From positions 62,001-126,000 of the forward strand of contig DXHL01000019.1 in the NCBI GenBank assembly GCA_019113395.1: a stretch of 64,000 nucleotides of DNA, in the 5' to 3' direction. Origin of the DNA: Candidatus Rikenella faecigallinarum (GTDB taxonomy: Bacteria; Bacteroidota; Bacteroidia; Bacteroidales; Rikenellaceae). Shown here piece after piece: positions 9,872-18,742 of this stretch (position 1 is its first letter; each line of letters opens with the position of its first letter). The position numbers were made by a program, and so were the translations under genes. The notes under the pieces are model-generated. The model was not told where the DNA came from. It saw only the letters and a program-made list of their open reading frames with translations, and searched no databases.

Positions 9872-10411
9872 CTACTGTTCGGCCTTGATTTCGATAAGCA
9901 CGTCGTCTTTGCCGACGGTCTGGCCGGGGACAACCGTCACCTTGGTCACCGTTCCTTTCATGTGGGTCGAGATGGCGTTCTGCATTTTCATCGCCTCCAG
10001 TACCAGCAACGCCTCCCCATTCCCAACGGTTTGGCCCTCCGACACGAAAACATCCAATATCTTGCCCGGCATCGGAGCCTTGATGACCTCTTTTTTCGAG
10101 AGACCGGCTTTGGCCGCCAGCATCCGTTTACGCGTCAGCGAGAAGGGCGTTTCGACCGAAAAATTGTAGCTCACCCCGTTCAGCGTTATGCTGTACGTAT
10201 TGGCACTCTGCTGCGTAACCTCGTACGGATAGCGCATCCCGTTGCACGAAAGGACATTCACTCCGTCGGCTTCCTGAACCAGGTCGATACGAATCGGTTT
10301 CCGTTGGTAACGGTACTCGTAATTGTTCTTGACCGAAAACTCAAACTCGGCATTGGTATCCGTGTTGAGCGCGATAAGTTTTGTAGTATTGCTCGGTTTC
10401 TTAGGTGTCAT
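9872..10411 (-). CDS. Biotin carboxyl carrier protein (acetyl/propionyl-CoA carboxylase or methylmalonyl-CoA decarboxylase type)
   Basis: Biotinylation motif LVLEAMKMQNAISTHMKGTV, biotinyl domain APMPGKILDVFVSEG. Confidence 0.92.
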   Translation of the reverse strand: MTPKKPSNTTKLIALNTDTNAEFEFSVKNNYEYRYQRKPIRIDLVQEADGVNVLSCNGMRYPYEVTQQSANTYSITLNGVSYNFSVETPFSLTRKRMLAAKAGLSKKEVIKAPMPGKILDVFVSEGQTVGNGEALLVLEAMKMQNAISTHMKGTVTKVTVVPGQTVGKDDVLIEIKAEQ

Positions 10412-10429
10412 GGTCAGAGTGGCTTAGGA

Positions 10430-11914
10430 TTACAAGTTACGGATACGACGGTTAAGCACCCAGGGGTCGATGCCTGTTTCAGGACCCACATCGGGCACCG
10501 TTTCGTGCGTGTACTGGTAGAGGGCCAGCATGGCGGCCATCAACTCTTCGTCGGGTTCGCGATAGACGAGCGATTCGAGTTTGGTTTCGATAAACGAAGT
10601 GTCGAAATCACCGCTGCAGAACGACGCATTGTGCAACACCGCCTTGCAGAACGGAATGGTCGTTTTGACCCCTTTGATATGGAACCGTTCGAGGGCCGAC
10701 AACGTCCGTTCGATAGCCTGATTACGGTCTTTGCCATGCACAATCAGCTTGGCAATCATCGAATCGAACCAGGGGGTAATCTCCGACCCCGGGACAATAC
10801 CCGTGTCGATACGGATGTTGTCACCCTGCGGCAGACGCAACTGTTTGATGGTTCCCATCGACGGGGTGAAGTTGGCCTGCACGTCTTCCGCATTAATGCG
10901 GCATTCGATGGCCCAACCGTTCAGTTTCACATCGCTTTGCCGGATGGGGAGTTTCTCGCCCGAGGCAATACGCAGCTGCAACTCCACGAGGTCAAGACCC
11001 GTAATGGCTTCCGTAATCGGATGTTCCACCTGGATACGGGTATTCATCTCCATAAAGTAGAAGTTTTTGTTTTTGTCCAGCAAAAACTCTACCGTCCCCA
11101 GACTTTCATAGCCGGCTCCTTTGGCCAGTTTCACCGCCACGCGCGCCATTTTATTGCGCAGGGTGGCATCCAGTGCCGACGAAGGAGCCTCTTCGAGCAG
11201 TTTCTGGTGTTTACGCTGCACGGAGCATTCGCGTTCGCCCAGGTGAACCACATTGCCGTGTGCATCAGCCACCACCTGGAACTCGATATGTTTGGGGTTT
11301 TCGAGGTACTTTTCGATGAATACCGACGGGTCGCCAAAAGCGCTCTGCGCTTCGGACGATGCCGCATGGAACATCCGTTCCATTTCGCTCTGCTTGTGCA
11401 CGATACGCATCCCGCGTCCGCCACCGCCCGAGGCTGCCTTGATAATCACCGGATACCCGATTTTCTTGGCAATCTTCACCCCCTCCTTCACATCCTTGAC
11501 ACTCCCCTCACTGCCCTGCAACATCGGTACTCCGTTTTTGGCGGCAATCTCCTTGGCGATAATCTTGTCCCCCATGTCCTTGATGAGTTTGGCGGGCGGA
11601 CCCACAAACTTCACCCCGGCATCCGTACACTTCTGGGCAAAATCGGCATTCTCCGACAAATACCCGTAACCCGGGTGCATGGCCTGAATTTTATTGTCCA
11701 CGGCCAGTTTTACCAGGTTGTCAATGTCCAGAAATTCAGGTGTCGTACCATCGGTTTCGGGAAAGTCCAACACGTGGTCCGCAAAATTCAGGTAGACCGC
11801 ATTGGGCTCCTTAACGGTGCGAATGACATAGGTCTTTATCCCCATGCGTTTGGCAGTGCGGCAGATGCGGATGGCAATCTCACCGCGATTGGCTATCAGG
11901 AGCGACTTTATCAT
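10430..11914 (-). CDS. accC: Biotin carboxylase subunit (AccC/PccA-like)
   Basis: MIKSLLIANRGEIAIRICRTAKRMGI, ATP-grasp KAASGGGGRGMR, EMNTRIQVEHPITE. Confidence 0.95.
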   Translation of the reverse strand: MIKSLLIANRGEIAIRICRTAKRMGIKTYVIRTVKEPNAVYLNFADHVLDFPETDGTTPEFLDIDNLVKLAVDNKIQAMHPGYGYLSENADFAQKCTDAGVKFVGPPAKLIKDMGDKIIAKEIAAKNGVPMLQGSEGSVKDVKEGVKIAKKIGYPVIIKAASGGGGRGMRIVHKQSEMERMFHAASSEAQSAFGDPSVFIEKYLENPKHIEFQVVADAHGNVVHLGERECSVQRKHQKLLEEAPSSALDATLRNKMARVAVKLAKGAGYESLGTVEFLLDKNKNFYFMEMNTRIQVEHPITEAITGLDLVELQLRIASGEKLPIRQSDVKLNGWAIECRINAEDVQANFTPSMGTIKQLRLPQGDNIRIDTGIVPGSEITPWFDSMIAKLIVHGKDRNQAIERTLSALERFHIKGVKTTIPFCKAVLHNASFCSGDFDTSFIETKLESLVYREPDEELMAAMLALYQYTHETVPDVGPETGIDPWVLNRRIRNL

Positions 11915-11959
11915 ATCTTTCCTTTTAGGTGTTCTTTGTGGGAATGGTGGTATGTGACT

Positions 11960-12201
11960 GGAGGGTACTGTTCTCTTTGTGAACAAAGAGAACCAGAAAA
12001 ACTTTAGAGCGCATCCCTGCGGGATGCTACCTTCCGTGCTGCCTCACTTGTTGGGGCGCGACGGAGCGGGCGGCATCATATTACTTTACCTTTTGCCGCC
12101 CACTCGGCGCACCCCAAACAACGGGTAAAGACTGAACATAGTCCGCCGGCAGCCTCTGGAAAGTTTCTTTGGTTCTTTCTTTTCAAAGAAAGAACGGTTC
12201 C
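11960..12201. repeat. Structured interspersed repeat copy 2 (~242 bp)
   Basis: Near-identical to 9606..9847, same orientation. Confidence 0.93.
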
Positions 12202-12251
12202 GGCAAATCACACACAACTCTCACAAAGAACGGTTAAAAAACAAATATCGA

Positions 12252-13796
12252 TTAAAGCGGTGTGTTACCGTGTTTGCGACGCGGCAGGCTCACCGATTTT
12301 TTCTCCAGCGTCTTGAGGGCGTTGATAATTTTTTCGCGGGTGAAACGAGGGTCGATAACCTCGTCGATAAACCCTTTTTCGTCCGCTACGTAGGGGTTGG
12401 CAATCTCCTCGCGGTATTTGGCCGAGAGTTCCTTTTTGAGAGCCGCCGGGTCTTCGGCTTCGGCCAGTTCCTTCCGGTAGAGGATAGCCGTGGCGCCGTC
12501 GGGTCCCATCACGGCGATTTCGGCCGTCGGCCATGCGTAGCAGAAGTCACCGCCGATACCCTTGCTGTTCATCACGATGTAGGCACCGCCATAGGCTTTA
12601 CGCAGGATAACGGTAATCTTCGGAACCGTGGCACGCGTGTAGGAGTAGAGCAGTTTAGCCCCGTGGCGGATGATACCGGCGTGTTCCTGGTCGGTACCCG
12701 GCAGGAAGCCCGGCACATCTTCGAACGTAACAATCGGGATATTGAAACTGTCGCAGAAGTTGATAAACCGCGCCGCTTTCACCGAAGCATCAATGTCGAG
12801 CGTCCCGGCCATCACCTTGGGTTGGTTGGCGATAACCCCGACCACATAGCCGCCGATACGGGTCAGCCCCGTCACGATATTGCGGGCATGCCCGGCCCCC
12901 ACTTCGAGGAAACGGCCGTGGTCCGTAATCAGACGAATCACCTCCAGCACATCGTAGGGTTTGTCGGGGTCATCGGGCACAATATCGAGCAGCGCCTCTT
13001 CGGCACGGTCAGCCGGGTCGTCGGTACCCACGAAAGGCGGGTTTTCGATGTTGTTGGCCGGCAGGAACGACAGCAGCATTTTAATCCCCTTGATGGTATT
13101 TTCATCGTCGCTGAAGACGAAGTCGGCCACCCCGGTGCGGGTCGAGTGTACCGAAGCACCGCCGAGTTCTTCGGCCGTCACCTCTTCGTTCAACACCTGC
13201 CGCACGACATCCGGCCCCGTAACGAACATGTAGCTGGTCGATTCGGTCATGAAGATAAAGTCCGTGAGGGCGGGCGAGTAGACAGCCCCCCCGGCAGCCG
13301 GACCCATGATGGCCGAGATTTGGGGAATCACGCCCGAGGAGAGGACATTCTGACGGAAGATGTTGGCATAGCCGTTCAGGCTGGTAATACCCTCCTGGAT
13401 ACGTGCACCGCCCGAGTCGATAAGGGCAATCAGGGGTGAGCCCGTTTTGAGGGCCATGCTTTGGATTTTGACAATCTTGGCCGCGTGGACCGAGCCGAGC
13501 GACCCCCCCAGCACGTTAAAGTCCTGCGAGAAGGCGTAGACCTGTTTGCCTCCCACCGTGCCGTAACCGGTAATGACCCCGTCGCCCAGTGCGTTGGTGG
13601 ACTTGCCGAATCCGCCGGCAGCAGCCGGTGTCGCATAGGCATCGACCTCTTCGAACTCACCGTTGTCGAAGAGCAGCTCCATGCGTTCACGGGCAGTCAG
13701 TTTCCCGCGGTTGTGCTGTTTTTCGTAATATTTCGCATCGTACTGTTTCTCCAGCGCGGCCTGGCGCGCCAGGAATTTTTCGTATGCTTTTCCCAT
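12252..13796 (-). CDS. Acyl-CoA carboxylase beta / methylmalonyl-CoA carboxyltransferase subunit
   Basis: Carboxyltransferase domain: NRGKLTARERMELLFDNGEFEE, GGSLGSVHAAKIVK, MGPAAGGAVYSPALTDF, FEDVPGFLPGTDQEHAGIIRHGAKLLYSY. Confidence 0.95.
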   Translation of the reverse strand: MGKAYEKFLARQAALEKQYDAKYYEKQHNRGKLTARERMELLFDNGEFEEVDAYATPAAAGGFGKSTNALGDGVITGYGTVGGKQVYAFSQDFNVLGGSLGSVHAAKIVKIQSMALKTGSPLIALIDSGGARIQEGITSLNGYANIFRQNVLSSGVIPQISAIMGPAAGGAVYSPALTDFIFMTESTSYMFVTGPDVVRQVLNEEVTAEELGGASVHSTRTGVADFVFSDDENTIKGIKMLLSFLPANNIENPPFVGTDDPADRAEEALLDIVPDDPDKPYDVLEVIRLITDHGRFLEVGAGHARNIVTGLTRIGGYVVGVIANQPKVMAGTLDIDASVKAARFINFCDSFNIPIVTFEDVPGFLPGTDQEHAGIIRHGAKLLYSYTRATVPKITVILRKAYGGAYIVMNSKGIGGDFCYAWPTAEIAVMGPDGATAILYRKELAEAEDPAALKKELSAKYREEIANPYVADEKGFIDEVIDPRFTREKIINALKTLEKKSVSLPRRKHGNTPL

Positions 13797-13826
13797 TGTG
13801 TTTTCCGGTTTACGTTTCTCAAGGAT

Positions 13827-14360
13827 TTATTGCAGGGCCCGCGTTTTTCGACGTGCTTTGGGTCGGAACAGACGGGTCATCATATAGGACTGTTTGTGGA
13901 AGAGGAACATCGGCAGCGCCACCCCCAACACCAGCGCGAAGAGCACGAACAGGGTGGTCAGGCCGTTGCGCATAATATCGGCAATGATTTCGGCGTTTTG
14001 TGTTTCGGCAGCCGGTGTGGTGAGGAATTTCATCAGGCCGAGGATGGTTTTGTAGGCGAACATCCCGGGAATCATCGGCAGCAGCGACGGGAAGGCGAAG
14101 ACTTCGGCCGGGCAGTGGATGCGGTCGGCAAACCAGAGGCTCAGCAGGCCGATGCTGAAGGCTGCAAAAAGGGAGGCGGTAGTGATGTCGAGTCCGAGCT
14201 GGTTAATAAGGAAGTATCTCAGCCCATGTCCGACAGCCGCGAGGATGGCACATCCCAGGAGGGCTTTTCGGGGCGGGTTCGAGATAACGGCAAAGCCAAT
14301 GGCAGCCACGGCGGCAAAGATACCGTCCAAAATCACTGCTATGATAATATCAAGGGTCAT
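13827..14360 (-). CDS. Threonine/serine exporter, ThrE second domain (YjjB-like)
   Basis: Multi-TM; FAFPSLLPMIPGMFAYKTI motif. Confidence 0.85.
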   Translation of the reverse strand: MTLDIIIAVILDGIFAAVAAIGFAVISNPPRKALLGCAILAAVGHGLRYFLINQLGLDITTASLFAAFSIGLLSLWFADRIHCPAEVFAFPSLLPMIPGMFAYKTILGLMKFLTTPAAETQNAEIIADIMRNGLTTLFVLFALVLGVALPMFLFHKQSYMMTRLFRPKARRKTRALQ

Positions 14361-14375
14361 GCGGTTTCGTAGGGG

Positions 14376-15161
14376 TTACAGTTTTTCGATGCCCAGGATG
14401 AGCAGCGTAATGGACAAGCCCATGGCGATGGCGACAATCAGCATGCAGGCATTGATGAGTCGCGACGTTCCGGCCAGCACATAGCCTTCGAGCAGGTCGA
14501 TAAACGAGTTGATAAGGGGCACGCCGGGGATAAGGAAGAGTACACTGGTCCCGAGCGCGATTTGAGGCGTTGCGGTATCCACGCCCCAAGTAAAGGCAGC
14601 GAGGCCCGCAATCATCGAAGCGATAAACGAGCAGACGACAAAGACAAAGAGGTGGTTGGCATGTCGGCTGGTCATCTCCTGTCGGACGTAGAAGGCGGCG
14701 AGGGTTGCCACAAAGACAATCGCCATGGCCACGGGGTCACCGCCGAAAAGGCGGCAGAAGGCCGCATTGGCGCAGGCCACCAGCCCCAGCACCGTCCACC
14801 GCGACATGCGGGGCGTGTTGATTATCCGGTTGTATTTTTCGCGGATTTGGTCGATGGTAAGGTGTCCGTCGTAGACCTCCCAGCTGAGGCTGCTCAGTTC
14901 GGAGATGGTACTGAAGTTCAGCGCCGTGGGTTTGATTTTCTTGACCGAGGTATGGCGGACGTTGTTGTCTTCGAGGTGCGTGATGGTCATCATCACGGTC
15001 TTCTGGAAGATAATGATGTCAATGCCGTAGCCGAATGACGAGGCGATACGGGAAACGTTGCGCGCCACGCGCGAGGTGTGTGTTCCGGCACCCATGAGGC
15101 TGACGGCAAAGTCAAGCAACAGGTCGGACACTTCGTGTATGTGCGGTTTTGTCGATGTCAT
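14376..15161 (-). CDS. Threonine/serine exporter, ThrE first domain (YjjP/DUF1212-like)
   Basis: DFAVSLMGAGTHTSRVARNVSRIASSFGY; FLIPGVPLINSFIDLLEGY. Confidence 0.9.
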   Translation of the reverse strand: MTSTKPHIHEVSDLLLDFAVSLMGAGTHTSRVARNVSRIASSFGYGIDIIIFQKTVMMTITHLEDNNVRHTSVKKIKPTALNFSTISELSSLSWEVYDGHLTIDQIREKYNRIINTPRMSRWTVLGLVACANAAFCRLFGGDPVAMAIVFVATLAAFYVRQEMTSRHANHLFVFVVCSFIASMIAGLAAFTWGVDTATPQIALGTSVLFLIPGVPLINSFIDLLEGYVLAGTSRLINACMLIVAIAMGLSITLLILGIEKL

Positions 15162-15170
15162 GAATGACGG

Positions 15171-15794
15171 TTAAAGGTAATCACGCACCAGGTCTCCCTC
15201 GCGGAAGGTCTGGAATCGGATTGTCTGCGGGGCAAACAGTGCTGACAGCGCCTCGGACAGTTCCGCCGCATGGACTCCCGGGATGAGGGTCGTTCGCAGT
15301 TGGCGTTCCACTTCGGGGTGTTCGCGAAGCAGGGCGAGGGTCTGACGGACAGCCTCCACCTGTGCTTCTGTCACAGTCGGCGTCACACGGGCATAATCCT
15401 CCTGTGTAACGAAATGTTTGACATCCAGCGCGACAAAATTAACCAATTTTTTCCAAAACAGTTCAGTCAATACCTCCGGATGTGTTCCGTTGGTGTCCAA
15501 CTTGACCGCTAAACCCAGTTGCTGCACCCGTTCCAGGAATTGCACCAGGTCGGGTTGGAGGGTCGGTTCACCGCCACTGACCACCACTCCGTCGAGCCAG
15601 TGGCGACGGGCCTTCAGGTAGGTCAGCACCGCTTCGGACGGAATGTCGGGCGTACACTCCACAAGACGGGGAATGACCAACGAAGGGTTGTGGCAGTAGC
15701 CACAACGGAAATTGCATCCCTTTGTAAAGACTACTGCCACCAGACGCCCCTCCCAGTCGATAAGGCTCTGTTTGAGAAATCCGCCTATTCGCAT
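15171..15794 (-). CDS. nrdG: Anaerobic ribonucleoside-triphosphate reductase activating protein
   Basis: Radical SAM CNFRCGYC, GGEPTLQPDLVQFLE; follows nrdD. Confidence 0.9.
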   Translation of the reverse strand: MRIGGFLKQSLIDWEGRLVAVVFTKGCNFRCGYCHNPSLVIPRLVECTPDIPSEAVLTYLKARRHWLDGVVVSGGEPTLQPDLVQFLERVQQLGLAVKLDTNGTHPEVLTELFWKKLVNFVALDVKHFVTQEDYARVTPTVTEAQVEAVRQTLALLREHPEVERQLRTTLIPGVHAAELSEALSALFAPQTIRFQTFREGDLVRDYL

Positions 15795-17932
15795 GATGCA
15801 CAACAACAGGTGGCGGAATCCAACACGCTACGGTCGAAAAGTTTTCGGTCACCGAATTCGGCCCGTTTCCCTTCGTTCCACTGGCTCACCGGACGCATAT
15901 ATCCGACAATGCGGCTGAAGACCTCCGAGGGCGCCCCGCACTGCGGACAGGTGAAGTGTTCGCCTGCCACGTAGCCGTGCGACGGACAGATGCTGAACGA
16001 CGGCGACAAGGTAATATAAGGCAGCCGGAAATTATCCGTCACGCGGCGCACCATCTGCTTGGCGGCTTCGGCCGTCATGGCGCTCTCGCCCGTAAAGACG
16101 TGGAACACCGTCCCGCCCGTGTAGAGGGTCTGCAACTCATCCTGCATCTCCAGCGCCTGGTAGAGGTCATCGGTCAGCCCCACGGGCAGGTGGGTCGAGT
16201 TGGTGTAGTAAGGTTTGGCACCCGCCTTGAACTGCTCCTGATTGGCCACAAGGATATCGGCATACTGTGCCGTATCGAGTTTCGCAAAGCGGTAGGCGGT
16301 ACTCTCGGCCGGCGTTGCTTCGAGGTTGTAGATGTTGCCGGTCTCCTCCTGGAATTCGGTCAGCACCTCCCGCATATAGTGCATCACGCGCTGTGCAAAG
16401 GCGCGCCCCTCGTCCGAGGCCAGCGGAACCCCAAGGAAGTTCAGACAGCACTCGTTCATCCCGTTGATGCCGATGGTCGAGAAGTGGTTTTTCCAGAAAC
16501 ACCCGAAACGGTCGTGGATATGACGCAGGTAGAATTTCGAATAGGGATACAACCCCCGTTCGGTGTACTGTTCAATCACTTTGCGTTTGATTTCGAGGCT
16601 CTGTTTGGCGAGCTCCATCAGGTGACGCAGGCGCTGGAAGAGCTGCTCCTCGGACGAGGATTCGTACCCCAGCCGCGGCAGGTTGATGGTCACCACGCCG
16701 ACCGACCCCGTGAGCGGGTTGGCCGCAAAGAGTCCGCCGCCGCGCTTCATGAGTTCACGTTTGTCGAGCCGCAGACGGCAGCACATGCTCCGCACGTCGT
16801 CGGGCTTCATGTCCGAATTGACGAAATTCGAAAAATAGGGAATGCCGTATTTGGCGGTCATCTCCCAAATACCCTCGTAGTCAGGATTCTGCCAGTCGAA
16901 GTCGGGCGTGATATTATAGGTAGGTATCGGAAACGAGAAGAGGCTTCCCGAAGCATCCCCCTGACACATCACCTCGGCAAAGGCACGATTCAACAGGGTC
17001 ACCTCGGCCTGAAACTCACCGTAGGTCTCGTTCTGCACCTGCCCGCCCCACACGATGGGTTCGTTGCGCAGGAAATCGGGCACCACCAGGTCCATCGTAA
17101 TGTTGGTGAAGGGGGTCTGAAATCCCACCCGCGTCGGCACGTTCAGGTTGAACAGAAACTCCTGCAGGCACTGTTTCACCTGTTCATAGTCGAGGTTGTC
17201 GTAACGGATATAGGGAGCCAAAAAGGTGTCGAAATTGGCAAAGGCCTGCGCACCAGCCGCTTCGCCCTGCATGGTGTAGAAGAAATTGACCACCTGTCCG
17301 AGCGCCGTGCGGAAATGGCGCGCCGGGGCACTCTGCGCCTTGCCCTCCACCCCGCGGAAACCGGTCAGCAGCAGGTCCTTGAGGTCCCAACCCACGCAAT
17401 AGACACTCAAAAAACCGAGGTCATGGATGTGCATCGCGCCGCTACGGTGAGCCTCGGCGATGCTGTCCGGGTAGAGGCGGTTCAACCAGTACTGTGCCGT
17501 TATCATCGTCGAGATGTGCTGGTTCAGCCCCTGCAGCGAGTAACCCGAATTGGCGCTCTCCTTAATGCGCCAGTCGTTCAACGAGAGATAGTCGTCTATC
17601 ACATCGAGGTTCGAGAAGAGCTCTTTCGAGGTGCGCAGCTGCTCGTGCTGTTTGCGGTAAAGCAGGTAGGCCTTGACCAGCGCAAAGTAGCCGTGATTAA
17701 AAAGGGTCTGTTCGACGGTGTCCTGCACCTGTTCGACGGTCGGCGTACCCAACCGTTTCTCTTCGGAGAGTTTGCGCACTACTTCGTCCGCAAGAGCATG
17801 AGCCGCCTTGCGGTCGGGGGCCTCGACGGCCCGCATGGCTTTGAAAATGGCCTGTTCGATTTTTTCGGCCTGAAAAGGCACAAGGGTTCCGTCACGTTTG
17901 ACGATTTGCTGAGGTGTGTTGCTGCCGTTCAT
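15785..17932 (-). CDS. nrdD: Anaerobic (class III) ribonucleoside-triphosphate reductase
   Basis: ATP-cone QQIVKRDGTLVPFQAEKIEQAI, Zn motif CPSHGYVAGEHFTCPQCG, glycyl-radical SRIVGYMRPVSQWNEGKRAEF. Confidence 0.95.
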   Translation of the reverse strand: MNGSNTPQQIVKRDGTLVPFQAEKIEQAIFKAMRAVEAPDRKAAHALADEVVRKLSEEKRLGTPTVEQVQDTVEQTLFNHGYFALVKAYLLYRKQHEQLRTSKELFSNLDVIDDYLSLNDWRIKESANSGYSLQGLNQHISTMITAQYWLNRLYPDSIAEAHRSGAMHIHDLGFLSVYCVGWDLKDLLLTGFRGVEGKAQSAPARHFRTALGQVVNFFYTMQGEAAGAQAFANFDTFLAPYIRYDNLDYEQVKQCLQEFLFNLNVPTRVGFQTPFTNITMDLVVPDFLRNEPIVWGGQVQNETYGEFQAEVTLLNRAFAEVMCQGDASGSLFSFPIPTYNITPDFDWQNPDYEGIWEMTAKYGIPYFSNFVNSDMKPDDVRSMCCRLRLDKRELMKRGGGLFAANPLTGSVGVVTINLPRLGYESSSEEQLFQRLRHLMELAKQSLEIKRKVIEQYTERGLYPYSKFYLRHIHDRFGCFWKNHFSTIGINGMNECCLNFLGVPLASDEGRAFAQRVMHYMREVLTEFQEETGNIYNLEATPAESTAYRFAKLDTAQYADILVANQEQFKAGAKPYYTNSTHLPVGLTDDLYQALEMQDELQTLYTGGTVFHVFTGESAMTAEAAKQMVRRVTDNFRLPYITLSPSFSICPSHGYVAGEHFTCPQCGAPSEVFSRIVGYMRPVSQWNEGKRAEFGDRKLFDRSVLDSATCCCASCE

Positions 17933-18091
17933 CTGTGTCAGATGTTTTAAGGAATGAAACAAAGGCAGCTTGCGGGGATAATGGGATGGCATCCACCAGA
18001 CCTCGACGAGGGTGCACCAACTCGATTCAGGAGTGCAGAAGGATGCGTGTCACCGGCTTTTCGCCCGAAAGCTACGGTTTACGGGGGTCGG

Positions 18092-18300
18092 CAAACGGCA
18101 GGTCTTCTGACTTGCTCCGGGGTCGTGCGGCCTTCCCATGCGTAAGATTTGGAAGCACAGTGGCCGATTCGGGTGAGATTGCACGCCCTGTCGTGGAACT
18201 TACAGCTACGGGGATAGTCCCTGAATTGCACAGGGTTCCCTTTTAATCCGCGGCCGCCGCACGTTGTAAACAACGTGAACGGCTGCCGCAGAACCGTTTG
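18092..18300 (-). ncRNA. Cobalamin (B12) riboswitch
   Basis: Minus strand: AAAAGGGAACCCTGTGCAATTCAGGGACTATCCCCGTAGCTGTAAG...GTCAGAAGACCTGCC; P1 stem CAAACGG (18300-18294) / CCGTTTG (18098-18092). Confidence 0.93.
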
Positions 18301-18626
18301 TCGATACAAAGGTGTGATTTTTCTTTGAGCTGTTTTCTTGCCCTGCCCGAAAATTTATTAACATTCTATCATCATTGCCTGCCGACATCCTGTTAGTGCG
18401 AGCCGCACGATTGCTGTGGCCGGGACCCGCGGTGGGGTAGAGGATTGTCCGCGCCGCAGCGGTTTTGTAAAAACCGCCGACCTATGCGCCCAGCGGCTCT
18501 GCCGCTTCGGGGGTGAGCGCAAGGTCGCAAGTATCTGTAGAAAGCATTACAAGAGGCCGAAGCCAGAGGGGGAATGAAAATAGCAGGGCTGTTTTCGGTC
18601 CTCCGCTCGGGGTGGCTTCGGACCGA

Positions 18627-18646
18627 CGGGTTGCCATGGCAACCCG
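18627..18646. promoter_or_regulatory. 20-bp perfect palindrome CGGGTTGCCATGGCAACCCG, candidate operator or structural element
   Basis: Exact reverse-complement symmetry read from sequence. Confidence 0.5.
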
Positions 18647-18716
18647 ATATATCTCGAACACGCCAAACAGGAGTACCCGGCTGCACCGGCCCTCCTCAAC
18701 TAACAAAAATTATAAA

Positions 18717-18724
18717 TATCTTTG
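18717..18724 (+). promoter_or_regulatory. Bacteroidetes -7 element (TATCTTTG)
   Basis: 18 bp upstream of ATG 18743. Confidence 0.55.
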
Positions 18725-18742
18725 TCCCCATAGCCACCCGGT

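Noticed and set aside
9665-12007. 780-aa plus-strand ORF
   Set aside because: Antisense shadow of accB/accC on the minus strand; His/Arg-rich low-information translation typical of high-GC complementary frames, and it runs into the repeat copy.
15956-17950. 664-aa plus-strand ORF
   Set aside because: Antisense to nrdD, which is unambiguous; no recognisable domain.
18393-18706. Short minus-strand ORFs (97 and 74 aa) in the nrdD/permease gap
   Set aside because: Arg/Pro-rich translations in two overlapping frames across hairpins; better explained as non-coding structured DNA.
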